From assembly GCA_031254155.1 (NCBI GenBank), contig JAIRVA010000337.1, forward strand, positions 1 to 5,785: DNA of 5,785 bases, given 5' to 3'. The position numbers were made by a program, and so were the translations under genes. The notes beneath the pieces were generated by a model that worked only from the letters and a program-made list of their open reading frames with translations, was not told the origin of the DNA and did no database searches. Of this stretch, positions 1 to 5,645 are shown one piece after another. The DNA comes from Propionibacteriaceae bacterium. Lineage in GTDB: Bacteria > Actinomycetota > Actinomycetes > Propionibacteriales > Propionibacteriaceae. Position 1 is the first letter of the stretch. Each line of letters opens with the position of its first letter.

Positions 1-2718
1 GGCAACCCGGTGCCCGACGCCGTGGTCACTTTCGCGGTCGGCCCGGCGGGCCCGGTGTTCGCGCCGCAGGCCACCTGCCGTACTGATGACAAGGGGGTGT
101 GTACGACGACGCTCACATCGACGCGGTCGGGGACGTACGCCGTCACCGCGGCCATCGCGGCGGGCCCGGTCAACACGACCACCGGCGGGGCGGCGGCGTC
201 CGTGGCGTGGACCGCCGAAACGGTCTGCTCCGCGGCGACGGGGTGCGAGCCCAAGGACCCCGGACTTCCCGCTGACAAGCGGACCCGGGTCGAGGTGACC
301 CAGGACAACCAGGTCGCGGACGGGAGTTCCCGTGACCTCGCGACCGTGTGGGCGTTCGACTGGTGGGGCAACCCGGTCGAGGGGGCGCTCGTCTCGTCGG
401 TGGCGGCTGATCCGGCGCTTTGGGTCCAGGCCGGGATCGCGCCAATCGGGAAGACAGGGGCGGCGACGGTCGGCTACTGGACGACGGTGGCGGGTACGTA
501 CGACGCGGCGGTGACCGTCGACGGTGTGGCCGTACCCGGCTCGCCGGTGGCGCTGACCTTCCGCGCCGGGACGGTGTGCGTTGTCGAGGCCGGGTGTACG
601 CCCGGCGAGGCGGGGACGGATCCCGCCCGCCAGACGCGCGTCGCGGTGACGACGGACGGGCAGCCGGTGGACGGCGCGCCGGACCAGGTGACCGCGTACG
701 CCTACGACAAGGCCGGTAACCCCGCACCCGGTGTGACATTCGACTTCGCGGCGGGGGCCGGGGTGACGATGGGTCCGAGTTGCGTGACGGGCGACGACGG
801 GACGTGTGGGGTCAGCGCGGCCGCGCGGGTGGCCGGGACGTACCAGGCGACGGCGTCGGTCGCGGGCGTCGAACTTTCCCGGCACGGGTCGCCGCTAGCG
901 TTGACCTTCGTGGCGGGTGCGCCGTGCGTGATCGAGGCCGGGTGTACGCCGGAGGGTCCGGGGACGGATCCGGCGCGGCAGACGCGGGTGGCGGTGACGA
1001 CGAACGACCAACCCGTCGGCGGGTGGGACGTGATCACGGCCTACGCGTACGACCGCTTCGGCAATCCGGTGGGCGGACAGGTCTTCTCCCTGGGTGGTGT
1101 GAGCGGGCTGACGTTCGCGGGCGGGGGGACGAATGTCGTGGTGACGACTGCGGACGCAGGCTCGGCGACGGTCCGGGCGACTGCGGAGCTCGGCGGGTCG
1201 TACCCCGTCCGCGCGTCGGCCGGCGGGGCGGAACTGACCGCCCACGGGTCGCCGCTGGACGTCCGGTTCCTCACGGTACCGACGATCACCTCGCCGCACG
1301 CCGGGGACCTGACAAGTCAAGATCCGCTCGTGATCGCCGGAACCGGGCAGACGCCGGGGGACACGGTGACGGTACAGGACGGGGGTCAGGTGGTGTGTTG
1401 GACGACCGTCGGGGCGGACTATCACTGGTCGTGCAGCGTGGCCCTTGACGACGGCGACCACTCGCTGACTGCTGTGGAAACGACGCCCGACGGGCACGAC
1501 TCCGCGCCATCCGAGCCGGTCGGGGTGTCGGTGGACACGGTGGCCCCGGTCGGGCCGGTGATCACGTCGCCCGCGGCGGGAGCGGCGGTGGGGACGGATC
1601 GCCCGACGCTCACGGGTACGGCGACGGAGCCGGGTGGCACGGTGACCGTATCCGACGGTGACAAGGTCCTGTGTACGACGACGGTCCAGTCGGATTTGTC
1701 GTGGTCGTGCCCGGTGACGACTCCGTTGGGTGAGGGCGACCATGTACTCACCGCGACGCAAACCGATCCGGCGGGTAACGTGTCAAATCAGTCGGGCCCA
1801 GTCACAATCGTGGTTGATACGGTGGCCCCGGTGTCGCCGGTGATCACGGAACCAACTCCGGGGTCGTCGGTCGGGACGGATCGCCCGACGGTCACGGGGA
1901 CGGCGACGGAGCCGGGTGGTACGGTGACCGTATCGGATGGTGACAAGGTCCTGTGTACGACGACGGTGGCGGCCGACCTGTCGTGGTCGTGCCCGGTGCC
2001 GACTCCGTTGGGTGAGGGTGACCACGTACTCACCGCGACGCAGACCGATCCGGCGGGTAACGTGTCGGATCGGTCGGATCCGGTGGCGATCGTCGTGGAC
2101 GTGACGGCCCCGGTCGTACCAACCGTCGACCCAAGTAATGGCAGTCAGATCTCGGGGACCGCGGAACCTGGGACCACGGTGACGGTGATAGACGAATCTG
2201 GCGGGCCGGTCGTGGGGTGCGAGGCCGTCGTACCGGATCCTGACGGTCGTTTCTCCTGCCGGCCCGGCCAACCGTTGGCGCCGGGGGCGGAGGTGACGGT
2301 CGTGGTGACCGATCCCGCCGGTAACCAGTCCGAGCCGGTCCGGGTGACGATAGCCCAACTCGTGGTCGAGGTCACGTACCCCACCCGTCATCCCCTCGAA
2401 ACCCAGACCGTCACGGGGCGCCACTTCAACCCGGGCGAGCGGGTCTGCCTCACGATCGCGCCGGACCGGCTGGAGGTTGGCTGCGCGGCGGCGGATAGTG
2501 AGGGTACGGTGACGTACACCTTCACCGTACCGGGGCACTGGTCAGTCGGCCCGCGGACTGCCGCGCTGCAAGGCGACATGTCCGGGCGGGTCGAGGCGCC
2601 ATTCGCGGTGATCGTCACCATCGAAGTGAAGACTGGCGGCCTGGTTCGGCCGGCGCCGGCCGAGCCGGGGCTCTTCGGTCTCATCGCCATTACCACCAAA
2701 CGTATCCTCCAGAGGTGA
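1..2718 (+). CDS. Large Ig-repeat surface protein (adhesin/invasin-like), 5' end outside window
   Basis: The frame is open from base 1 (GNPVPDAVVTF, the middle of a Big_1/invasin-type Ig module) and ends at TGA 2716-2718, so 905 C-terminal residues are visible. The GTG at 10 is internal to a domain and is not the true start. In window residues: partial Big_1 module 1-75; three Big_1-like modules of 116-117 residues starting at 76, 193 and 309, each opening with CxxxxGCxP and RxRVxVT and holding an A.D..GNP strand; Ig-like modules at about 423-510, 511-604, 605-698 and 699-786; and a C-terminal beta-rich domain 787-870. The Ig-like modules share GTxxxPGGTVTV, a Cys pair 12 or 13 residues apart (two flanking ..W.C) and a DPAGN-type end. 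The tail has TGG at 878-880, then a Pro-rich stretch, a very short hydrophobic run (GLFGLIAI) and basic KRILQR. Such proteins are secreted and extend from the cell wall as adhesins. The role here is inferred from architecture; the ligand is unknown, and the signal peptide would lie upstream. Confidence 0.9.
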   Translation, partial: GNPVPDAVVTFAVGPAGPVFAPQATCRTDDKGVCTTTLTSTRSGTYAVTAAIAAGPVNTTTGGAAASVAWTAETVCSAATGCEPKDPGLPADKRTRVEVTQDNQVADGSSRDLATVWAFDWWGNPVEGALVSSVAADPALWVQAGIAPIGKTGAATVGYWTTVAGTYDAAVTVDGVAVPGSPVALTFRAGTVCVVEAGCTPGEAGTDPARQTRVAVTTDGQPVDGAPDQVTAYAYDKAGNPAPGVTFDFAAGAGVTMGPSCVTGDDGTCGVSAAARVAGTYQATASVAGVELSRHGSPLALTFVAGAPCVIEAGCTPEGPGTDPARQTRVAVTTNDQPVGGWDVITAYAYDRFGNPVGGQVFSLGGVSGLTFAGGGTNVVVTTADAGSATVRATAELGGSYPVRASAGGAELTAHGSPLDVRFLTVPTITSPHAGDLTSQDPLVIAGTGQTPGDTVTVQDGGQVVCWTTVGADYHWSCSVALDDGDHSLTAVETTPDGHDSAPSEPVGVSVDTVAPVGPVITSPAAGAAVGTDRPTLTGTATEPGGTVTVSDGDKVLCTTTVQSDLSWSCPVTTPLGEGDHVLTATQTDPAGNVSNQSGPVTIVVDTVAPVSPVITEPTPGSSVGTDRPTVTGTATEPGGTVTVSDGDKVLCTTTVAADLSWSCPVPTPLGEGDHVLTATQTDPAGNVSDRSDPVAIVVDVTAPVVPTVDPSNGSQISGTAEPGTTVTVIDESGGPVVGCEAVVPDPDGRFSCRPGQPLAPGAEVTVVVTDPAGNQSEPVRVTIAQLVVEVTYPTRHPLETQTVTGRHFNPGERVCLTIAPDRLEVGCAAADSEGTVTYTFTVPGHWSVGPRTAALQGDMSGRVEAPFAVIVTIEVKTGGLVRPAPAEPGLFGLIAITTKRILQR
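226..1272 (+). repeat. Three tandem Big_1-type Ig modules (116-117 codons each)
   Basis: Coding repeats inside the surface-protein gene. Units begin at the first Cys codon of CSAATGC (226), CVVEAGC (577) and CVIEAGC (925), giving spacings of 351 and 348 bases. Units 2 and 3 share GTDPARQTRVAVTT almost exactly and end with HGSPL-type strands; unit 1 is more diverged. The end at 1272 is approximate. The two Cys at each junction could form a disulfide at the domain hinge (inference). A fourth, partial unit lies upstream and is cut by the window edge. Confidence 0.75.
1531..2094 (+). repeat. Two tandem 282-bp (94-codon) Ig-like modules, nearly identical DNA
   Basis: Units run 1531-1812 and 1813-2094, with the next VDV.AP boundary again exactly 282 bases on at 2095. 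The core of the two units (1609-1680 against 1891-1962) differs at only a few, mostly synonymous, bases. Variation concentrates at the first strand (ITSPAAG against ITEPTPG) and before the LSWSC motif. Low DNA divergence suggests a fairly recent in-frame duplication or ongoing gene conversion. Such repeats can change copy number by recombination and can also be collapsed by assembly. Confidence 0.85.
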
Positions 2719-2760
2719 CTGTGGGATGGGGGCCAACCCCCCTGCCCTCATCCCACAGTT
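2717..2760 (+). terminator. Strong hairpin overlapping the stop of the surface-protein gene
   Basis: Arms 2718-2733 and 2744-2759 pair over 16 bp with a single G-U wobble (ACTGTGGGATGGGGGC against GCCCTCATCCCACAGT), extendable by one more G-U pair, around a 10-base loop. The left arm begins inside the TGA stop codon. No T-run follows, as is common for actinobacterial terminators. Position and strength make it the likely terminator of the + strand gene; on the - strand it could also stop readthrough from the opposing operon. Confidence 0.75.
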
Positions 2761-2764
2761 GACC

Positions 2765-2788
2765 GGGGACAGTCCGTACGATGTCCCC
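2765..2788. terminator. Small hairpin in the convergent intergenic region
   Basis: GGGGACA (2765-2771) and TGTCCCC (2782-2788) are perfect inverse complements around a 10-base loop. The stem is only 7 bp, but it abuts the next hairpin, which begins at 2789. It is probably an accessory part of the terminator cluster; it has no T-tail and no independent evidence of function. Confidence 0.4.
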
Positions 2789-2827
2789 TCGCGGGGCGGC
2801 TTGATCACACGGCAAGCCGCCCCGCGA
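2789..2827. terminator. Strong GC-rich hairpin in the convergent intergenic region
   Basis: The arms 2789-2803 (TCGCGGGGCGGCTTG) and 2813-2827 are a perfect 15-bp inverted repeat around a 9-base loop. On the + strand it is followed by CTACTTT, the closest thing to a T-rich tail in the cluster. It lies between converging genes and can act on either strand, so a bidirectional terminator is the simplest reading. Confidence 0.65.
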
Positions 2828-2843
2828 CTACTTTCCGACACGG

Positions 2844-2880
2844 GGCATGATACTGCGGCATGATGCCGCGGGATCATGCC
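2844..2880 (-). terminator. Two-part hairpin 15 bases beyond the secreted-protein stop
   Basis: The outer arms GGCATGAT (2844-2851) and ATCATGCC (2873-2880) pair perfectly. After a mismatch, a C-G and a T-G pair, the inner arms GCGGCA (2855-2860) and TGCCGC (2864-2869) close on a 3-base loop. It is the first structure met by transcription leaving the - strand operon, which makes it the likely primary terminator there. There is no T-tail. Confidence 0.6.
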
Positions 2881-2895
2881 GGGTACGGTCGTCGT

Positions 2896-3894
2896 CTAGC
2901 CGTACGAGACGATGACGGCGCGGAGTTGCCCGACATGGATGGACGCCTGATCGGTTGAGGCGACCGTGGTCGTGAACGACCCCACTTGGCCGTCCGACGA
3001 CGACCAGGTGACATTCCACGTCACCGTGGCCGACACGACGTAACGCGAGTCGACATTGCCCAACTCATTCGTGTGCAGGTACGTGTGCTCACACCCCGAC
3101 GGGGAATGATGGTCCAACGGATCATACGGATCCCACGGACGCACCGTCCCCGCCGACCGGCACACCATCGGCGGACTGCCGTCTCCCGGGTCGAACGACA
3201 CGGTCATTGCCGTCACGGTGGCGGTCACAGTCAACCCGCCCTCGGACGCAGAAATCGTGTGACTGCCCCACTGCAACGAATCCGACGCATCCACCCACAA
3301 CCACATCGGTGCTCCCACCCACCAGGACAGGCCCCACTCCTCGTACCCGTCGTATACGAACGCTCCCACCCCGACCGTCGGGGCGTGCAACTGCAGGGAC
3401 GCGACCGCCGTGCGGGCGACTGTCACCGGATCCGTCCCCGGACGACCCGGCGACGACGCCGACCCCGGAACCCACACCACCGCTTCGCTTGAGCCCGCCC
3501 GCACATAGTAGGAGAAACACCCCAATAAGGTCCCCTCGGTGTGGCCAGCCGCATCGCGGTGCGTTGCCCAGTTGGGATCGGATGCTGGTCGGTTGATCAC
3601 ATGGCAGTACATGTGGCGGGAAGAGTCCCACCAATACGCGCCCATCCAACAAGCTATCTCAGCCCCACTCCCATCGTGGCATACTGGCCCACCAGACCCC
3701 GAATCGCCAGACGCGGTACCGACCGACCCGCCCGTCGTCGTCTCATTTGACACCGACACCTCAACTGTTGACGGGCCATACGCGCCGGTCATCACCTCCG
3801 GCCCCGGGCCACGATCCGCTACGGCTATGCCACTCCCGCAACACACAACCAGGGCACATACCAGGGCAATTGCCAGGGCACGACATCTCAGCAT
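2896..3894 (-). CDS. Secreted Trp-rich protein with C-terminal PKD-like region
   Basis: 332 residues, complete. A Sec signal peptide is clear: basic MLRCR, hydrophobic 6-19, and probable type I cleavage after AVA (26/27). The Cys at 18-19 do not form a lipobox. A Thr/Ser/Gly-rich stretch (about 50-70) precedes the folded part. Visible landmarks are a Trp cluster at 187-200 containing WWVGAPMWLWVD, FDPGDGS at 234-240, CEHTY at 268-272 and an alternating beta-strand end (SATVTWNVTW). The mature chain has six Cys (72, 82, 97, 126, 245, 268), enough for three disulfides. The WLWVD, DPGDGS and CxHTY landmarks recall a widespread actinobacterial secreted family, usually annotated as hypothetical, 'ATP/GTP-binding' or PKD-containing. 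I see no Walker motif, so an ATP-binding label would be unsupported. The ATG is fixed by AAGGAGG four bases upstream and by its 7-base overlap with the lipoprotein stop. Function unknown; an extracytoplasmic role beside the lipoprotein is inferred. Confidence 0.9.
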   Translation of the reverse strand: MLRCRALAIALVCALVVCCGSGIAVADRGPGPEVMTGAYGPSTVEVSVSNETTTGGSVGTASGDSGSGGPVCHDGSGAEIACWMGAYWWDSSRHMYCHVINRPASDPNWATHRDAAGHTEGTLLGCFSYYVRAGSSEAVVWVPGSASSPGRPGTDPVTVARTAVASLQLHAPTVGVGAFVYDGYEEWGLSWWVGAPMWLWVDASDSLQWGSHTISASEGGLTVTATVTAMTVSFDPGDGSPPMVCRSAGTVRPWDPYDPLDHHSPSGCEHTYLHTNELGNVDSRYVVSATVTWNVTWSSSDGQVGSFTTTVASTDQASIHVGQLRAVIVSYG

Positions 3895-4448
3895 GTCCCC
3901 TCCTTCGGCAGCTCCTCAACAACGACATACCTGGTTTCTGTATGCAGTACATCAAACTGGCCAACTGCCCTGGGGTCTCCGTTGTTCTCAAGCCGGTTGC
4001 CCGACGAGTCCACCACATACCCATCCGCGAGCAGAAAACAGCCCCGCACATGAAACACCTGACCATCTATGTCGTGGACCCCCGCTGACACTGACTCCGG
4101 CTCAAAAACCGGGCCGTTCACAAGATGCCAGCCCTGGCTCGCCCAGGTGTTCCAGATGGTCAGGGCATCGCTGACAGCGGGGTCGATCGCTACGGCATTG
4201 AACTCGCCCCAGTCTGCATTGATGGGGTCCTGCCCGATGCGGGTCCATACCTCCAGGTACCTTTGGACTGCGTCGACCGCCCCCTGCTCCTCGTCCGTCC
4301 ACTGTGGAGTCGGCGACGGACTCGGCGTCGCCACCACCGTCGTACTCTCGCCGGTTGACGGCGAGGGTGTCGCCTCGCCCCCCGGCGTACATCCCACCAA
4401 ACCGACCCCAAGAACCACCACCACGACCACTCCCCGCCGGCCCTTCAT
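3888..4448 (-). CDS. Lipoprotein, first gene of a two-gene surface operon
   Basis: 186 residues from the ATG at 4446-4448. The open frame extends to a TTG at 4460, but GGGAGGA at 4452-4458 lies inside that extension and is placed to serve the ATG, so the shorter start is chosen. The N-terminus is a lipoprotein signal: KGRR, hydrophobic 7-18 and lipobox LVGC with Cys20 as the predicted lipidation site. Residues 21-48 are a Pro/Ser/Thr linker. Residues 49-186 form one small alpha+beta domain (EEQGAVDAVQRYLEVW helix, then W-rich and strand segments) that recalls SnoaL/NTF2-like folds, though this is a weak impression. Cys137 and the C-terminal Cys186 could form a disulfide. Its TGA lies 4 bases inside the next gene (ATGCTGA), implying translational coupling with the secreted protein. 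Expected location is the outer face of the cytoplasmic membrane. No function can be named from sequence. Confidence 0.9.
   Translation of the reverse strand: MKGRRGVVVVVVLGVGLVGCTPGGEATPSPSTGESTTVVATPSPSPTPQWTDEEQGAVDAVQRYLEVWTRIGQDPINADWGEFNAVAIDPAVSDALTIWNTWASQGWHLVNGPVFEPESVSAGVHDIDGQVFHVRGCFLLADGYVVDSSGNRLENNGDPRAVGQFDVLHTETRYVVVEELPKEGTC
3899..3905 (-). promoter_or_regulatory. Ribosome binding site of the secreted-protein gene
   Basis: AAGGAGG on the - strand, with the spacer GGAC before the ATG at 3894. It lies within the last codons of the lipoprotein gene. Together with the ATGCTGA overlap it decides the start and supports coupled translation. Confidence 0.85.
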
Positions 4449-4621
4449 CAGTCCTCCCAACTCCGATTACGGATGCATACCACATATTCCACACCATCGG
4501 AAAGCCCCATGGGGAGTTATGCACAGGCCAGTTTTGGGAGTTTGTGCAATCGTCGCGATATGGCGTGAAAGAACGACCTGTTCGCCGGAGCGTCGGCAAT
4601 CACCAGGTTACATGGGCAACG
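4449..4621. other. Intergenic region between the SDR stop and the lipoprotein operon
   Basis: This 173-base gap should hold the SDR terminator and the operon promoter, both on the - strand. Visible are a 10-bp perfect palindrome CCCCATGGGG (4505-4514) and two imperfect direct repeats on the + strand, GGGAGTTATGCA (4512-4523) and GGGAGTTTGTGCA (4536-4548). No strong hairpin follows the SDR stop, and no promoter hexamers are convincing. The palindrome and repeats are candidate operator sites only. Confidence 0.4.
4452..4458 (-). promoter_or_regulatory. Ribosome binding site deciding the lipoprotein start
   Basis: GGGAGGA on the - strand. Its GGAGG core is 4 bases (ACTG) from the ATG at 4448, the same spacing as for the downstream gene. 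Its presence downstream of the TTG at 4460 argues against the longer reading. Confidence 0.8.
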
Positions 4622-5467
4622 TCACGCCGGTTTGACGAGTTCGAGCACCGTACCCAGCCGTGACAAGGCGAGACGGATGGTCGCATCGACCACCCGGTCC
4701 GGCAACACCGAGAAAGCGATCAAGGTCGGCAACGCACCGAAGCCCTTGAGGTATCGCGTCCGCGGCCGCCGGCAGGTCGCCGCCCGCGCCACCACGCGTC
4801 CGATCACCGCCGGGTCGGTCGCCACGCCGCCGCCGACTTCGAGCGCTGTGGCGAAGTTCTGGGCCATCGTCGCGTACCTCCCCAGACCCGACGCCGTCCG
4901 CAGGTGGTCGGCCGCGATCTTGGGCCACTCGGAGTGGACGAGACCGGGTTCGATGAGGACCACGTCGATGCCGAACGGCCGTACTTCCTGGCGCAGCGCG
5001 TCGGACAGGGCCTCGGTGGCGTACTTTGTCGCGTGGTACCACCCGCCGAGCGCCATCGAGAACCGCCCGCCCATGGACGAGATATTGATGATGCGGCCGC
5101 TGCCCCGCTCGGCCATGTGCGGCAGGACCAGTTGCGTGAGGCGCATGGCCCCGAAGACGTTGACCTCGAACTGGCGGCGGGCCTCGGCGAGCGGTACCTC
5201 CTCGATCGCGCCGTACGACCCGTACCCCGCGTTGTTGACCAGGATGTCGATCCGGCCCTCGCGGTGGAGGACGGCCGCCACGCCGCGCTGCAGCGAGTCG
5301 TCGTCCGTGACGTCGAGGGTGAGGGTACGGATGCCGCGCTCTTCGAGTGTCGGCATGGGGCGGCGGGCGGCGGCGTACACGGTGACACCCGCGGCCCGGA
5401 GTGCCAGGACGGCCTCCAGCCCGATACCCGCGGAGCCACCCGTGACCAGGGCGACCAGATTCTGCAT
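4622..5467 (-). CDS. Short-chain dehydrogenase/reductase (classical SDR)
   Basis: 281 residues, complete. It shows the full classical SDR signature: TGGSAGIG cofactor loop (9-16), DVTD (52-55, adenine contact), NNAG (78-81), Asn103, catalytic Ser131 in NISSMGG, Tyr144 and Lys148 in YHATK. Arg35-Arg36 at the end of the second strand favour NADP(H) over NAD(H). The C-terminal part (RYLKGFGALPTL..LPDRVVD) is typical of SDRs of this length, often annotated simply as 'SDR family oxidoreductase' and related to 17-beta-hydroxysteroid-dehydrogenase-like enzymes. It would oxidise or reduce a carbonyl/alcohol substrate in the cytosol; the substrate cannot be read from sequence. The ATG start sits immediately before the Rossmann strand (QNLVALVTGG), so no longer N-terminus is needed. 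It is divergent from the ATPase gene and separated by 173 bases from the lipoprotein operon, hence probably its own transcription unit. A likely leaderless promoter ends 6 bases upstream of the ATG. Confidence 0.95.
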   Translation of the reverse strand: MQNLVALVTGGSAGIGLEAVLALRAAGVTVYAAARRPMPTLEERGIRTLTLDVTDDDSLQRGVAAVLHREGRIDILVNNAGYGSYGAIEEVPLAEARRQFEVNVFGAMRLTQLVLPHMAERGSGRIINISSMGGRFSMALGGWYHATKYATEALSDALRQEVRPFGIDVVLIEPGLVHSEWPKIAADHLRTASGLGRYATMAQNFATALEVGGGVATDPAVIGRVVARAATCRRPRTRYLKGFGALPTLIAFSVLPDRVVDATIRLALSRLGTVLELVKPA

Positions 5468-5473
5468 AAAACT

Positions 5474-5502
5474 ATCCTATTCCGTCAGCGCGGATTTGCG
5501 TC
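5474..5502 (-). promoter_or_regulatory. Probable leaderless promoter of the SDR gene
   Basis: On the - strand TAGGAT (5479-5474) fits the actinobacterial -10 consensus TAnnnT. It is followed by six bases and then the ATG at 5467, placing the expected transcription start on the A of the start codon. A -35 with 17-bp spacing would be GACGCA (5502-5497), a weak match. Alternatively, AGGAT within the same bases could be a weak Shine-Dalgarno sequence; both readings use the same nucleotides. Confidence 0.5.
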
Positions 5503-5530
5503 GTGGTGTACCGATGGGGATTCCAGGCGT

Positions 5531-5555
5531 CAGACTGGTCACATTTCCCAGTCTG
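5531..5555. repeat. Inverted repeat at the edge of the 22-bp array
   Basis: CAGACTGG (5531-5538) and CCAGTCTG (5548-5555) are perfect inverse complements around a 9-base spacer. With one bulged T the stem gains a further GCG/CGC (5527-5529 with 5556-5558). The right arm overlaps the first direct repeat. It could be a dimeric operator or a transcribed hairpin; nothing decides between these. Confidence 0.5.
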
Positions 5556-5625
5556 CGCATTTAAGTTTCCCGTTTTGCGCACCCAATATTCCCAATATGC
5601 ACACACCACCTTCCCAAATCGCACA
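5545..5625 (+). repeat. Four direct repeats at exact 22-bp period (iteron- or operator-like)
   Basis: Copies at 5545-5559 TTCCCAGTCTGCGCA, 5567-5581 TTCCCGTTTTGCGCA, 5589-5603 TTCCCAATATGCACA and 5611-5625 TTCCCAAATCGCACA. Nine of 15 positions are invariant (TTCCC, then GC and CA around a purine), and the 7-base gaps between copies are unconserved. Starts are spaced 22, 22 and 22, close to two helical turns, so bound proteins would sit on nearly the same DNA face. The last copy provides the putative -35 of the downstream ATPase gene, so the array covers about -101 to -21. This pattern is expected of a cooperative regulator array. Plasmid-type iterons have a similar period, but no replication gene is visible. 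Confidence 0.8.
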
Positions 5626-5639
5626 GTTCCGATTAGGCT
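5611..5639 (+). promoter_or_regulatory. Probable leaderless promoter of the ATPase gene
   Basis: The -10 TAGGCT (5634-5639) fits TAnnnT, and six bases separate it from the GTG at 5646, the geometry expected when transcription starts at the start codon. A 17-bp spacer leads back to TTCCCA (5611-5616), a partial -35 match that forms the first six bases of the fourth 22-bp repeat. AGGAG (5640-5644) is only one base from GTG, too close to act as a normal Shine-Dalgarno sequence. Confidence 0.55.
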
Positions 5640-5645
5640 AGGAGC

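Noticed and set aside
10..12. GTG at 10 as the start of the surface-protein gene
   Set aside because: It falls in the middle of a Big_1 strand (GNPVP), there is no signal peptide after it, and the frame is open to base 1. The gene begins upstream of the window.
2896..3894. ATP/GTP-binding annotation for the secreted protein
   Set aside because: No Walker A or B motif is present and the protein has a signal peptide; such a label would be unsupported.
3892..3894. Lipobox in the secreted protein's signal peptide (LVVC)
   Set aside because: The residue before Cys is Val, not Gly/Ala/Ser, and a good AVA signal peptidase I site follows at 24-26.
4449..4460. Lipoprotein start at the TTG at 4460, four codons upstream of the ATG
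   Set aside because: The only good Shine-Dalgarno (GGGAGGA) lies inside those codons and is positioned for the ATG at 4448; the TTG itself has no spaced ribosome binding site.
4474..4501. - strand promoter for the lipoprotein operon: TTCCGA, 17-bp spacer, TATGCA preceded by TGG
   Set aside because: Both hexamers match consensus at only about half their positions and the -10 lacks the final T. Not strong enough to annotate.
4576..4617. ACCTG...CAGGT inverted repeat after the SDR stop as its terminator
   Set aside because: Only 5 bp of perfect pairing around a loop of more than 20 bases, with a weak inner GCCG/CGGC; not a convincing terminator.
5545..5625. CRISPR array
   Set aside because: The repeat is about 15 bases and degenerate and the gaps are 7 bases, far shorter than CRISPR spacers. 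An operator or iteron array fits better.
4632..5641. Long + strand frames antisense to the SDR gene
   Set aside because: Arg/Ser/Pro-rich translations typical of frames opposite a GC-rich gene; the SDR on the - strand has a complete motif set.
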